From Bacteroidales bacterium (GTDB taxonomy: Bacteria; Bacteroidota; Bacteroidia; Bacteroidales; VadinHA17): a stretch of 42,954 nt of DNA. The first letter of the stretch is position 1. Each line of letters begins with the position of its first letter. Shown in pieces: positions 1 to 13,805 of the stretch. Where the stretch lies: assembly GCA_016936435.1 (NCBI GenBank), contig JAFGXX010000235.1, forward strand, positions 1 to 42,954. Direction: 5' to 3'. The notes under the pieces are model-generated. The model made no database searches, had not been told where the DNA came from, and saw only the letters and a list, made by a program, of their open reading frames with translations. The position numbers and the translations under genes were made by a program.

Positions 1-1544
1 GCATTGAAGTTTATGTTCAGGGTCTGAGTAAGGATATATGAGACTGAAAACCTGGGCGATAACTGCGTCAGCGGGTTCGACATCGACTGCGAATATGTAT
101 TGATGTCGGTTCTGATGCCCAGTGAAAGCCTCAGCCTATCCTCAAGGTAAGCCTTGCTGGCCTGCCCGAAAGCACTGAACTTTCCAAGCCTGAGGTTTGT
201 GTTATAATTCAGTTCTGTTTCACCGGTGCCGGTGTACAGCAGCCTGAAAGTAGAATTACGGTAGTGAGCATATTCTGCTCCAAAACCGAAATTAAGTCTC
301 AGGCCTTTATCCTCAATTATCGTTCTTTCAAATCTCCCCTTTATCTCACCCTCGCCCGAAAGATAATCCAGCAGCCTGTTGGTATCGGCTTCTATATTGC
401 CTGAATATTTGTATTGTGAGTTATTGAGGTAATTCCTGCTAAGCACCCATGTATCGTATCCTTTACTCCTGAAATGCTTGTAAACCAACCCTGTAACATA
501 GCTGTACTGCTCCTGCACGGGAATGTTATCGAGTAGGTAACGCTGGTATTCCGTTTCATTAGCCTTCAGATTGAGTTCGAAATCGTCTTTTGCTCCAAGT
601 GCAAAAATACTTAGTTCATTTTTTGCGTCCAGTCTCACACGGTATTTAAACTGCAGATCCGTGTAATCAGGAAGGAAAGGAAGGTCAAGAGCACTGAACA
701 GAAATTGCAGATAAGATCTTCTCACCGATAACACCATACTGCTGTTTTTGCCTGTAGGTCCATCAATTGTAAGACCAAGATCAGAGGCTCCTACTGTTGC
801 ACGGTACTTCATTTTTTCACGATTCCCGTCGAGAAATGTAAAATTCAGGACTGAGCTCAGAGCATTACCTCTGGAAGCAGGAAAAGCACCCGAGAGGAAA
901 TCAACCGACTGGATAAAGTCAACATTCAGTATACCTATAGGTCCTCCTGAGGATCCCTGTGTTGAGAAATGATTTAGATAGGGAATTTCAATATTGTCGA
1001 CATAAAAACGGTTTTCATTAGGACCACCGCCACGGACTATCACATCATTACGGAATGCCGGGGTTGAAGCCACCCCGGGAAAAGTCTGAATTACCTTGGA
1101 AATGTCGCGGTTCCCTCCGGGATTCTTTTCAATCTCGTCGATACCTATTATCCTCACCGAAACAGGCGTTTCTGCTTTTTTTGTAAAAGGAGAAGCCTTG
1201 ACAACCACCTCACCAATATCTATGGCCATTTCTTCGAGCGGGATCTCAAGATTGACAGGATTGCTGTTCGTCACCAGCAGAGCCTGTGAAATATATGACT
1301 TGTAACCTACTGATGATACCCTGAGTTCCACATAACCGGGCTTTACACCGGTAAAAAGAAAGTTACCGTCGTAGCCCGATACGGCACCTGTGGTAGTCCC
1401 CCATATCTGAATTGTAGCAAAGGGAACACCTTCATTGGTCTTGTCATTGTAAACCCTTCCCTTTATTACACCTGCATTTGTCTGGGCCACGCTGCTTCCT
1501 GAAGCCAACAGAACGAAGAGAAATAATATGCTGATGTGTTTCAT
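1..1544 (-). CDS. TonB-dependent receptor with N-terminal carboxypeptidase-regulatory-like domain (partial, runs off window start)
   Basis: Reverse-strand reading from ATG at 1544: MKHISILFLFVLLASGSSVAQTNAGVIKGRVYNDKTNEGVPFATIQIWGTTTGAVSGYDGNFLFTGVKPGYVELRVSSVGYK..., then plug-like VIVRGGGPNENRFYVDNIEIPYLNHFSTQGSSGGP. Open at window edge. Confidence 0.88.
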   Translation of the reverse strand, partial: MKHISILFLFVLLASGSSVAQTNAGVIKGRVYNDKTNEGVPFATIQIWGTTTGAVSGYDGNFLFTGVKPGYVELRVSSVGYKSYISQALLVTNSNPVNLEIPLEEMAIDIGEVVVKASPFTKKAETPVSVRIIGIDEIEKNPGGNRDISKVIQTFPGVASTPAFRNDVIVRGGGPNENRFYVDNIEIPYLNHFSTQGSSGGPIGILNVDFIQSVDFLSGAFPASRGNALSSVLNFTFLDGNREKMKYRATVGASDLGLTIDGPTGKNSSMVLSVRRSYLQFLFSALDLPFLPDYTDLQFKYRVRLDAKNELSIFALGAKDDFELNLKANETEYQRYLLDNIPVQEQYSYVTGLVYKHFRSKGYDTWVLSRNYLNNSQYKYSGNIEADTNRLLDYLSGEGEIKGRFERTIIEDKGLRLNFGFGAEYAHYRNSTFRLLYTGTGETELNYNTNLRLGKFSAFGQASKAYLEDRLRLSLGIRTDINTYSQSMSNPLTQLSPRFSVSYILTQTLNINFN

Positions 1545-1609
1545 AAACCATGAAATTTGCTTTAGAAACAAGGATAAGGGATAAGTTGTTCAGCTGTCTT
1601 CGAATATTA

Positions 1610-2608
1610 TTAATATCCTTTCGAAGATTTCAGAAGATCAACAAAGTATGTCCGCTCTTTTTCAAGCTTCAAAAACGAATTTTGGCTTTCAATTTTGTCG
1701 ATCCTGGATAGCATTTTTTCTGCAAAAACAGACAGCTCTGCTGATTTATCGTGCCTTACCCGGTGCGACATAGCCCTGGTAATTGCCTCTGCCTCAGTCC
1801 AGAGTTTAACAGTTGCCTCATCAAAATAGGAGTCCATGAATGCACTCCAGATATAATCAATGGCCCTGCCCGAAGGATGGAGCATATCATCGTCATAGAA
1901 CCGGTAATCCCTGAGATCGTCCATAACAATCTCATATGCGGGGAAATAGCCGGGTTTTGAGGGGTGCCGGAGAAGCTCCTCTATCGCCAGAAAAAGAACC
2001 GATTTGCTTATCTGGTTTTCATGAGCACCGTCTTTTAAGTGTCTTACCGGGCTTACGGTAAAGATTACTTTAAGTTGTGGACTGATCGTTTTAAGCTGTG
2101 CCAGGCAATCATTCCAGAGTGCAACTATTTCAGAAACTGTAAGAAGTTCGTTTGTAAAATTTGCTGCCGGCATTTTATGGCAGTTCGACACTATTTTCCC
2201 TGATTTCTTCAACTTGTAAACCCTTGCCGTTCCAAAGGTTACAAAAAGATAAGCGGCATTTGAAAGAAAATCTGAGGCTTCTTCATTCTTTCTGTTGACC
2301 TTTTCCAGAACCTCCCCTGGTGTTGATGCCGAGAAGTCGGTATAATGGCTGAAGCTAAACCATCTTCCGTTGTGATGGTGAAGATCCTCACTTGTGAATT
2401 CTTTTCCTGAAGTTATTTTTTCAAGAGTATTGCAGACTGATACAGGGTTATATACTGTGCCGTAAGGATTCACCATCACTGATAAATGTCCTTCCTTCAT
2501 TTTGTTTCCGATCTCAATGGAAAAACATGAACCTATGAACATAACCGGCTCATTGTGAGTGATCCTGAAAGGCGATGGTTTTGTTCTGACAACAGTCCTG
2601 AATTCCAT
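1610..2608 (-). CDS. GSCFA domain-containing protein
   Basis: ORF 332 aa with N-terminal MFIGSCFSIEIGNKM (GSCFA family motif) and later DDDMLHPSGRAIDYIW. Confidence 0.85.
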   Translation of the reverse strand: MEFRTVVRTKPSPFRITHNEPVMFIGSCFSIEIGNKMKEGHLSVMVNPYGTVYNPVSVCNTLEKITSGKEFTSEDLHHHNGRWFSFSHYTDFSASTPGEVLEKVNRKNEEASDFLSNAAYLFVTFGTARVYKLKKSGKIVSNCHKMPAANFTNELLTVSEIVALWNDCLAQLKTISPQLKVIFTVSPVRHLKDGAHENQISKSVLFLAIEELLRHPSKPGYFPAYEIVMDDLRDYRFYDDDMLHPSGRAIDYIWSAFMDSYFDEATVKLWTEAEAITRAMSHRVRHDKSAELSVFAEKMLSRIDKIESQNSFLKLEKERTYFVDLLKSSKGY

Positions 2609-2612
2609 GTAC

Positions 2613-3431
2613 TTATATAACTTTCTTCATCCACGAAAGAATATATGTAAAGACTTCTTCCCTGAATGGCTCATTGTGGAGTTCATGATATCCTCCATCC
2701 CATATTTTAAGCTCCGCTGTTTTCGCTCCTGAAGAGAATAGCCTGCTTCCTTCCGGAGAGCAGATCATATCGCCGCTGCCATGCATTAGCAATAACGGAA
2801 TATTTATCTCTTCTGCTCTTGAAAGAGATGATGATGCGGCTGTCATCGCGCTGTTAAAAAGACTAACGGAAATCTTGTCATGAACAAGGGGATCGGATTT
2901 ATATTTTTCAACTATCCCGCTGTCGTGCGACAGGTGTTCAACGACAAGGCCTGATGGCTGAACCAGACCTGGAAGAACGTGTTTCATGAATGATGCAAGC
3001 GCCAGCTTGAACCGGGAAGGCTCGAATGCCAGTCTCAGCCAGGGAGCGGTGACAATTGCAGCCCTGAAACCATGTTTCCTCCTGATAAGATAATCAAGCA
3101 CAATTCCACCACCAAGAGAATGACCATATAAAAAGACAGGCTTACCCGGAAAAGTCTTCGAAATATTTTCATACAATATTCCAATCATTGCAGCAGTCTG
3201 ATCAAAATTTCTTATGTTACCACGGGCTCCATCCGAGAGACCATGGCCGGGAAGATCGACCCCCGCAAAGACAATCCCCTCAGATCTGAACATTGAAGAC
3301 CACGATTCGTAACGACGGATATGCTCACCCAGTCCGTGTACAAAAATTATTAATGCCTCCGGTTCATCGGGGGGAGACGAGATCATCCCTCTCAGGACAA
3401 AGCCCTTCTTTAGTTCAATGCTGTATTCCAT
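2613..3431 (-). CDS. alpha/beta hydrolase (monoacylglycerol lipase-like)
   Basis: ORF 272 aa with HGLGEH, GHGLSDG, nucleophile elbow GHSLGG, and C-terminal GGYHELHNE. Confidence 0.85.
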   Translation of the reverse strand: MEYSIELKKGFVLRGMISSPPDEPEALIIFVHGLGEHIRRYESWSSMFRSEGIVFAGVDLPGHGLSDGARGNIRNFDQTAAMIGILYENISKTFPGKPVFLYGHSLGGGIVLDYLIRRKHGFRAAIVTAPWLRLAFEPSRFKLALASFMKHVLPGLVQPSGLVVEHLSHDSGIVEKYKSDPLVHDKISVSLFNSAMTAASSSLSRAEEINIPLLLMHGSGDMICSPEGSRLFSSGAKTAELKIWDGGYHELHNEPFREEVFTYILSWMKKVI

Positions 3432-3631
3432 ATTTTCAGAATGTACGATTTTCCTCTAAAAATACTAAATATCAGGGATATTAAAACCTGTAAGACGGTA
3501 ATCTTTCTATGTTTTTTACAGCTTCTTCCGGGTAATGTAATTCTGTTTCGCAACTTATTTAAGTGTCCGAAATTATTTTGACACAATTTATACCCGGAAA
3601 CAATTTCTGTCTTTATTATACTGTATATCTG

Positions 3632-3661
3632 TTGTTTAGAAAATCTGCTTGTTTAGAAAAT
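3632..3661. repeat. Perfect 13-mer direct repeat TTGTTTAGAAAAT (3632-3644 and 3649-3661, 17-nt period)
   Basis: Direct reading: TTGTTTAGAAAATctgcTTGTTTAGAAAAT. Confidence 0.85.
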
Positions 3662-3671
3662 ACTTAGATTA

Positions 3672-3690
3672 CAGGGATATTAGGATATTA
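3672..3690. repeat. Perfect tandem 8-mer GGATATTA x2 (3675-3682, 3683-3690) just upstream of the putative -33 box; another CAGGGATATTA copy at 3473-3483
   Basis: Direct reading: cagGGATATTAGGATATTAagatttg; CAGGGATATTA also at 3473-3483. Confidence 0.8.
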
Positions 3691-3693
3691 AGA

Positions 3694-3725
3694 TTTGCAT
3701 ATCTTTATTTGTTGACATATTTTTG
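3694..3725 (+). promoter_or_regulatory. Putative Bacteroidota-type promoter (TTTG -33, 20 nt spacer, TATTTTTG -7) for the ECF sigma gene
   Basis: TTTG at 3694-3697 and TATTTTTG at 3718-3725 fit the Bacteroides consensus TTTG/TAnnTTTG; the start codon is 28 nt downstream. Confidence 0.55.
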
Positions 3726-3752
3726 CATCGTAACAATTAAAAGTAAAAAGCA

Positions 3753-4259
3753 ATGACAACAACTGAATTCAACAACAATCTGGTCGGAATGAAGCCAATT
3801 CTTCAGAGGTTTGCCATGAGCCTTACATCAGATCGCGACGACGCTCTGGATCTTGTTCAGGATACATATCTTAAAGCAATTACATATAAGGATAAATTTG
3901 CAGATTACACGAATCTGAAGGCATGGGTTTTCACCATAATGAAGAATACATTCATCAATAACTACAGGCGTGGAGTTAAAGAGAACACCATCGTCGACGG
4001 AACACAGGATCTGTATTATCTCAACAAGCCTCATGACAAGGGATACATTTCTCCTGAATCGAAATATTCAGAGTCTGAAATTGAGAAAGCAATAGATTCG
4101 CTTGAGGATGAGTTTCGTATTCCCTTCAGAATGCATATTGCAGGCTTTAAGTACAAGGAAATAGCAGACGAACTTGGTTTGAAGATAGGGACAGTTAAAA
4201 GCAGGATATTCTTTACGCGTCAGAAACTGATGCTTATCCTGAAAGATTATGTAAAGTGA
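3753..4259 (+). CDS. RNA polymerase sigma factor, sigma-70 family ECF type
   Basis: ORF 168 aa with region 2 (DALDLVQDTYLKA...NLKAWVFTIMKNTFINNYRR) and region 4 (FKYKEIADELGLKIGTVKSRIFFTRQKL). Confidence 0.93.
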   Translation: MTTTEFNNNLVGMKPILQRFAMSLTSDRDDALDLVQDTYLKAITYKDKFADYTNLKAWVFTIMKNTFINNYRRGVKENTIVDGTQDLYYLNKPHDKGYISPESKYSESEIEKAIDSLEDEFRIPFRMHIAGFKYKEIADELGLKIGTVKSRIFFTRQKLMLILKDYVK

Positions 4260-4298
4260 TTTATTCGTTTTAGTCAGGTTTGGTTTTTTAAGGGTAGA

Positions 4299-4331
4299 CA
4301 GAGACTCGTTAGCGGGTCTCTGTTCTTTTAT
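4299..4331 (+). terminator. Rho-independent terminator downstream of the sigma factor gene
   Basis: CAGAGACTCG-TTAG-CGGGTCTCTG: 10-bp stem with one G.T wobble and 4-nt loop, followed by TTCTTTTAT. Confidence 0.85.
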
Positions 4332-4386
4332 ATGGGAACGATCCGGCCTCTTAGCACCCTAAAGAAATCTTTTGCGAATCAGGCTG

Positions 4387-5343
4387 TCACTGCTTATCAA
4401 GCGATCTTAATGCATCGTCGATATTCCTCCTGAAGTCAGTGAATCTGATCCTGTTAAGAGAAGTATTTCCAAAAAGCCTTATAAATTTTTCTTCTGTAAG
4501 TGACACCCACTCTTCCCTCGTCATAGAAGCTATCTCAGGATTGATAGTGAACTCAGGATGAGTTGGTGTTTTTATCCGGAGGTTCCAGGGGCATACCTCC
4601 TGGCAGATATCACAACCATAGACTCTGCCCTGCATTTTCCTTACTATTTCTTCCGGTATGGGTCCCCGGTTTTCTATTGTAAGATTTGAAATACATTTCC
4701 TGGCATCAATGGTTCTGTTTTCATTTATCGCAGCAGTCGGGCAGGCGTCTATGCACAACCTGCAGCTTCCGCAAAGATCTTTAGTCTCCGGCAGGTCATA
4801 ATCCGCTTCAATGTTCAGCATAAGGATGCCTATAAAAAAGAAGGAGCCGATCTCCCTGTTTATCATGACTGAATTACGGCCCTGCCATCCTATACCTGCT
4901 TCCCTTACCCATGATTTCTCATGCAGAAAACCAGTATCACAGAATACCTTCCCGTGTACCCCGGGTACAATTTCCTCCAGAAAAGCAAGGACCTTCCCGA
5001 GTTTTTCCGTAACAACTTCATGATAATCTGTGCCATGAGTATATCTTGAAAGGACAGGAATATCTTTTCCAGTTTGCCTGTTACCTGAATTATAACTTAT
5101 ACCCGCCACAACTATTGATTTTGCACCGGGGAAGACAAGCTTAGGATTGAATCTTTTTCCCGGATCCCGTTTCAGGTAAGCCATTTTGTCGTTCATCCCG
5201 GCAGCGAGCCATTCTTTGAAAACAGCCTCCTCCTCAGACAATGATCGTGCCCTTGCTATACCGCAAATGTCAAAACCCGCCTCCAGTGCTTTCTCTTTTA
5301 TTGTCTGAGCCAGGCTGGCTTCCTTCTTGCTCATAGCATGCAT
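4387..5343 (-). CDS. queG: epoxyqueuosine reductase QueG
   Basis: ORF 318 aa with GFDICGIARA, GRNSVMINREIGSFFFIG and two 4Fe-4S clusters (CGSCRLCIDACP; CDICQEVCPWN). Confidence 0.95.
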   Translation of the reverse strand: MHAMSKKEASLAQTIKEKALEAGFDICGIARARSLSEEEAVFKEWLAAGMNDKMAYLKRDPGKRFNPKLVFPGAKSIVVAGISYNSGNRQTGKDIPVLSRYTHGTDYHEVVTEKLGKVLAFLEEIVPGVHGKVFCDTGFLHEKSWVREAGIGWQGRNSVMINREIGSFFFIGILMLNIEADYDLPETKDLCGSCRLCIDACPTAAINENRTIDARKCISNLTIENRGPIPEEIVRKMQGRVYGCDICQEVCPWNLRIKTPTHPEFTINPEIASMTREEWVSLTEEKFIRLFGNTSLNRIRFTDFRRNIDDALRSLDKQ

Positions 5344-5345
5344 GT

Positions 5346-5666
5346 CTAAAGAAACCCCAGCTCAAGCTTTGCCTCGTCGCTGAGCATATTCCTGTCCCAT
5401 GGAGGAGAGAACGTCAGTTTCAGATCGACATCCTTAACACCTCTTGTTCCACCGACCTTATATCTTATCTCTTCCATCATCTGGTCGGCCATGGGACAAT
5501 TGGGCGCAGTAAGGGTCATCAGTATATGTGCAATATTGTCATTGTCAACACTGAGACTGTAAATAAGTCCCAGGTCGTAGATGTTTACAGGTATTTCGGG
5601 ATCGAAGATACTTTTGAGAACACCCACGATTCTTGTTTCGATTTCAAGCTGTTCTGAAGCGTCCAT
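5346..5666 (-). CDS. DUF59/MIP18-type Fe-S cluster assembly protein (SufT-like)
   Basis: ORF 106 aa: VLKSIFDPEIPVNIYDLGLIYSLSV...LMTLTAPNCPMADQMMEEIRYKV...FSPPWDRNMLSDEAKLELGFL. Confidence 0.9.
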   Translation of the reverse strand: MDASEQLEIETRIVGVLKSIFDPEIPVNIYDLGLIYSLSVDNDNIAHILMTLTAPNCPMADQMMEEIRYKVGGTRGVKDVDLKLTFSPPWDRNMLSDEAKLELGFL

Positions 5667-5747
5667 ATCTTTTCAGTTTATCAGTCAGTTTCCTGGTATT
5701 CATCCTTAATGCATTGCTGTACGTATAAAAACCGCGCACGCAAAATC

Positions 5748-5767
5748 ACATATCCCGAATGATATGT
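5748..5767. other. Inverted repeat ACATATC-N6-GATATGT in the sufE/DUF59 intergenic region
   Basis: Perfect 7-bp arms (5748-5754, 5761-5767), 6-nt loop. Confidence 0.5.
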
Positions 5768-5772
5768 TATCA

Positions 5773-6201
5773 TCAACTGCCACCCATTTTCGCCTTATAA
5801 GCCATCGCATAAAGCTTCATCTGGCGCAGCATGGCCTGAAGCCCGTTCGACCTTGTGGGTGAAAGGTTCTGGCGGAGGCCGGTCCTGTCGATAAAATAAA
5901 GATCTGCATTAATGATCTCTTCGGCACTGCGACCTGAGAGGACCCTTATCAGCAAGCCCGCGATGCCCCTTGTAATAATTGCATCGCTGTCGGATGAAAA
6001 ATAAATTTTATCATCCCTGAATTCAGGGTGCAGCCATACTTTCGACTGACAGCCTTCTATAAGATAATCTTTTGTCTTATAACGCTGATCGATTACAGGT
6101 ACAGATTTACCCATTTCGATCAGGAGATTGTATTTATCCATCCAGTCATCGAAAACCGAGAACTCCTCTATAATTGAATCCTGTACCTGGTCAATTGTCA
6201 T
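5773..6201 (-). CDS. sufE: SufE family protein
   Basis: ORF 142 aa: LLIEMGKSVP...DYLIEGCQSKVWLHPEF...SDSDAIITRGIAGLLIRVLSGRS; adjacent to sufS. Confidence 0.93.
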   Translation of the reverse strand: MTIDQVQDSIIEEFSVFDDWMDKYNLLIEMGKSVPVIDQRYKTKDYLIEGCQSKVWLHPEFRDDKIYFSSDSDAIITRGIAGLLIRVLSGRSAEEIINADLYFIDRTGLRQNLSPTRSNGLQAMLRQMKLYAMAYKAKMGGS

Positions 6202-6211
6202 AATGACTACA

Positions 6212-7436
<1,225 letters not shown>

Positions 7437-7444
<8 letters not shown>

Positions 7445-8798
7445 TGCATCTCAGCATACAACTTGCACACCGTGAAAGTTCACCTCTCAGCCTCTGCATA
7501 ACGAGACTGTCTATTCTTTCACGCAGTGCTTCAACATTTATATTCTGGACTACCTCATGAGCAAATCCGAACATAAGCATCAGGCGTGCTTCTCTTTTAT
7601 CAATGCCTCTCGACTGAAGGTAGAACAGTGCATCTTTGTCGAGCTGACCTACCGTTGCACCATGGCTGCATTTTACATCATCGGCGTATATCTCAAGCTG
7701 AGGCTTTGTATCCATTTTTGCATCGTCGGTAAGCAGTATGCTGTCGTTTTTCTGATAGGCCAGAGTCTTCTGTGCATCCTTGTGAACGAAAATCCTGCCG
7801 TTAAAAGCCCCGGTAGCCATATCATCGAGTACCCCCTTGAAGAGCTGGTTACTGGTACAATGGGGAAAAGCATGATCGACACTTACATAATTGTCGACAT
7901 GCTGGAATTTATCACTCAGATACAGACCATAAGAATTACTTTCGGCACCTTCGCCTCCAAGGTAATGATGTGTACTGTTCCTGACGAGTCCTCCGTGAAG
8001 AGTTATATTGCCCGATGCTGCACTGCTGTTTCTCTCCTGATGGATAAAGGTGTGGGTTATCTTGCCTGCATTGTTATGCTCATTCTGTATCCTTATGATA
8101 TCGAAGCGTGCATTTTCTCCCACAAAAATCTCGGTAACGGCATTGGTTAAGAATCTCCCCGGAGAAAGTGTGTGGTCACAGATTATGATTGTTGCCTCAG
8201 CATTTTTTTCAACTATTATCAGGTTGCGGTGCTGGTTGAAAATATCCTCGTTTGCATGTACAAGATTGACGATCTGAACGGGTTTCCTGAGCCTTGTTCC
8301 CTCAGGGATACGGATAAAAACGCCGTCACAGGCCATGGCACTGTTAAGATGAACGAGGGCATCATTATTACCATTCAGGTACCTGCCATAGTGTTCGGCT
8401 ACTGCAGAACTGAATTTTTCAGCAGCTTCATTCATACTTCCAATCCATGCCCCTCCCGGGAGCTCACGAAGTTTATCATGAAGCGTTGGATAAAATCCGT
8501 TCAGCAGCACAATACCGTGTGTGTCGAGTGCTTTGACATCACATCTGAATTCTTCTGCTTTAAGAAAATCGGATTCTGAAGGCATGAAAACATTCCGGAA
8601 ATCGTGGTTGAAGAATGATGCCAGGTTGGTATACCTGTAAGATTCATTTTTCCTGTCGGGAATTCCCATCATAGTGAATTTCCCGATTGCTTCTTCACGG
8701 AAAGAGTTGAGAAGCGGAGAAGAATTCTGCCTTATTCTTTCGATGTTATCGTTATAAAGCTGAAGATAACGTTGTGATATTCCGTCTTTATTGTTCAT
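7437..8798 (-). CDS. sufD: Fe-S cluster assembly protein SufD
   Basis: ORF 453 aa: KTLAYQKNDSILLTDDAKMDTKPQLEIYADDVKCSHGATVGQLDKDALFYLQSRG; overlaps sufC and sufS slightly. Confidence 0.95.
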
Positions 8799-9550
8799 GA
8801 CCGGTCAACTTCATTCCTGATCCACTCATATCCTTTCGCCTCGAGTTCGACAGCAAGTTCCTTTCCTGCGGTTTTTACTATTCTTCCATCATAAAGGACG
8901 TGGACAATATCGGGCACTATATAATCCAGAAGCCTCTGGTAATGAGTTATTACGATAGTAGATGTATCGGGTCTTTTTAGTTTGTTGACCCCGTTAGCCA
9001 CGATCCTCAGAGCATCGATATCAAGTCCAGAGTCGGTCTCATCGAGAATTGCCAGACGGGGTTCGAGCATTGCCATCTGGAATATTTCGTTCTTCTTTTT
9101 TTCACCTCCGCTGAAACCTTCATTTACTGATCTGTTGGCCAGTTTCGAATCTATCTCCACCAGTTCCTTCTTATCCCGCATAAGCTTCAGGAAATCGGAA
9201 GCGGATAGAGGTTCCAGACCTTTGTGCCTGCGATGTTCGTTAACGGCTGTTTTCATGAAATTCACCATACTTACACCCGGTATCTCTATCGGGTACTGAA
9301 ATCCAAGGAACAACCCTTCCTTCGATCGTTCTTCCGGAGCCATGTCAAAAAGGTCCCTGCCCATGTATTTTATGGAACCTTCAACCACTTCGGCAAAATC
9401 CCTCCCTGCCAAAACGGCAGCAAGAGTGCTTTTACCCGAGCCGTTTGGTCCCATTATTGCGTGAACTTCTCCTGCTTTCACATTAAGGCTGATGCCTTTC
9501 AGGATATTCTTCCCGTTTATGGCAACCCATAAATTATCTATTTCGAGCAT
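8795..9550 (-). CDS. sufC: Fe-S cluster assembly ATPase SufC
   Basis: ORF 251 aa ABC ATPase: GPNGSGKSTLAAVLAG, FLGFQYPIEIPGVSMVNFMK, FSGGEKKKNEIFQMA, LAILDETDSGLDIDAL. Confidence 0.97.
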   Translation of the reverse strand: MLEIDNLWVAINGKNILKGISLNVKAGEVHAIMGPNGSGKSTLAAVLAGRDFAEVVEGSIKYMGRDLFDMAPEERSKEGLFLGFQYPIEIPGVSMVNFMKTAVNEHRRHKGLEPLSASDFLKLMRDKKELVEIDSKLANRSVNEGFSGGEKKKNEIFQMAMLEPRLAILDETDSGLDIDALRIVANGVNKLKRPDTSTIVITHYQRLLDYIVPDIVHVLYDGRIVKTAGKELAVELEAKGYEWIRNEVDRS

Positions 9551-9639
9551 AATCAGTTAACAATATCGTGTTGTATGTTCATTTTTCTGAGCCTGTCTTA
9601 ATCCGGCTATTTTTCCCGGCACCTGTTTTTTGTTTTTTA

Positions 9640-11088
9640 TCAACCCACACTTCCTTCAAGCGATATCTGCAGCAGTTTCTGTGCTTCAACCGCGAATTCC
9701 ATCGGAAGCTTGTTGATCACCTCCCTGGCATAGCCGTTTACAATCAGCCCCACCGCATCCTCAGTGGAAATACCTCTCTGATTGCAGTAGAATATCTGGT
9801 CTTCGCCTATCTTTGATGTCGTGGCCTCATGCTCCACTATTGCAGTCTGATTATCGACCTCTATATACGGGAAGGTATGGGCTCCGCATTTATCTCCAAG
9901 AAGAAGTGAATCACACTGAGAAAAATTTCTGGCTCCTGCCGCATTTCTGAGCACTTTTACGAGACCCCTGTAACTGTTCTGGCTTACACCGGCTGAAATT
10001 CCCTTCGACACGATAGTGCTTTTGGTGTTCCTTCCAATGTGTATCATTTTGGTACCTGTATCAGCCTGCTGGTGGTTATTGGTCACAGCAACGGAGTAAA
10101 ATTCACCCGATGAGTTATCTCCCTTGAGAATGCAGGAAGGGTATTTCCAGGTTATCGCAGACCCAGTTTCTACCTGCGTCCAGGATATTTTCGAGTTTTC
10201 TCCCCTGCACAAACCTCTCTTGGTAACAAAATTAAATATCCCTCCCCTTCCTTCCTTGTCACCCGGGTACCAGTTCTGGACTGTCGAATATTTCACTTCC
10301 GCATTATTCTCGGCGATGATCTCCACCACAGCAGCATGGAGCTGATTTTCATCACGCATCGGGGCAGTGCATCCTTCGAGATAGCTTACATAAGCTTCTT
10401 CATCTGCAACAAGGAGAGTCCGCTCGAACTGACCTGTATTTGCGGCATTGATACGAAAATATGTCGACAACTCCATGGGACATCTCACCCCTTTGGGAAT
10501 ATAGCAGAAAGAACCGTCGCTGAAAACAGCAGAGTTAAGGGCGGCAAAGAAATTATCTGTATAGGGCACCACGGTACCAAGGTATCTCTTAACCAGGTCG
10601 GGATATTCTTTTACGGCATCGCTGAATGAAGAAAATATTATTCCGGCTTCGGCAAGGGTTTCCTTAAAAGTGGTTTTCACTGACACTGAATCCATGACTG
10701 CGTCAACAGCCACACCCGCAAGGTGTTTTTGCTCTTCCAGGGGAATCCCCAGCTTATCGAAGGTCTTCTTAATTTCAGGATCTATTTCTCCGCTGCCATC
10801 AACGGTATTTTGTTTTCTGGGGGCAGCATAATAGATGATATCCTGAAAGTCGATATCTGGTATCCTCAGGTTTGCCCATCGCGGCATTTTTAACGTTTGC
10901 CAGTGTCTGAAAGCTTTGAGACGGAAATCGAGCAGCCACTGCGGTTCCCCTTTCTTCCCCGATATTATTCTGACAACATCCTCGCTGAGTCCTTTTGGTA
11001 TACTTTCAATTTCGATGTCAGAATAAAAGCCATACTTATATTCACCCGATGTTACCTCACCAATTACCTTATCATTCTCTTTTCCCAT
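9640..11088 (-). CDS. sufB: Fe-S cluster assembly protein SufB
   Basis: ORF 482 aa: [63 protein letters not shown]. Confidence 0.97.
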   Translation of the reverse strand: MGKENDKVIGEVTSGEYKYGFYSDIEIESIPKGLSEDVVRIISGKKGEPQWLLDFRLKAFRHWQTLKMPRWANLRIPDIDFQDIIYYAAPRKQNTVDGSGEIDPEIKKTFDKLGIPLEEQKHLAGVAVDAVMDSVSVKTTFKETLAEAGIIFSSFSDAVKEYPDLVKRYLGTVVPYTDNFFAALNSAVFSDGSFCYIPKGVRCPMELSTYFRINAANTGQFERTLLVADEEAYVSYLEGCTAPMRDENQLHAAVVEIIAENNAEVKYSTVQNWYPGDKEGRGGIFNFVTKRGLCRGENSKISWTQVETGSAITWKYPSCILKGDNSSGEFYSVAVTNNHQQADTGTKMIHIGRNTKSTIVSKGISAGVSQNSYRGLVKVLRNAAGARNFSQCDSLLLGDKCGAHTFPYIEVDNQTAIVEHEATTSKIGEDQIFYCNQRGISTEDAVGLIVNGYAREVINKLPMEFAVEAQKLLQISLEGSVG

Positions 11089-11174
11089 CAGAAATGCTGT
11101 ATATAACGACTTCTCTAGAGTTTAAACAACGCTTGCCGTTTTTTGTTTGCTCAGAATGAATTAAACAGGGACTA

Positions 11175-11182
11175 CAAAATTA
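11175..11182 (-). promoter_or_regulatory. Possible -7 element TAATTTTG (TAnnTTTG) upstream of sufB
   Basis: Reverse strand TAATTTTG about 87 nt upstream of the sufB start; no well-spaced -33 element recognised. Confidence 0.3.
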
Positions 11183-11233
11183 CAAAATTCCTGATCCATT
11201 ATTTACACAATGTACAGGAATCTGTTGTGAAGG

Positions 11234-11267
11234 CTGCCTGATGATCCTTCCGTTAATCTTCAGGCAG
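11234..11267. other. Inverted repeat CTGCCTGA-N18-TCAGGCAG between the V-ATPase operon 3' end and sufB
   Basis: Perfect 8-bp arms; no T-tract, so terminator function is uncertain. Confidence 0.4.
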
Positions 11268-11304
11268 GGCAGAGCAGGGCATTCTCCTGTCAGCGGACCA
11301 AAGT

Positions 11305-13801
<2,497 letters not shown>

Positions 13802-13805
<4 letters not shown>

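Noticed and set aside
748-1305. Short plus-strand ORFs (748-972, 1096-1305)
   Set aside because: Antisense to the clear TonB-dependent receptor reading frame; no recognisable motifs.
7557-8579. Plus-strand ORFs of 197, 75 and 135 aa
   Set aside because: Antisense shadows of sufD; the minus-strand frame has conserved SufD motifs.
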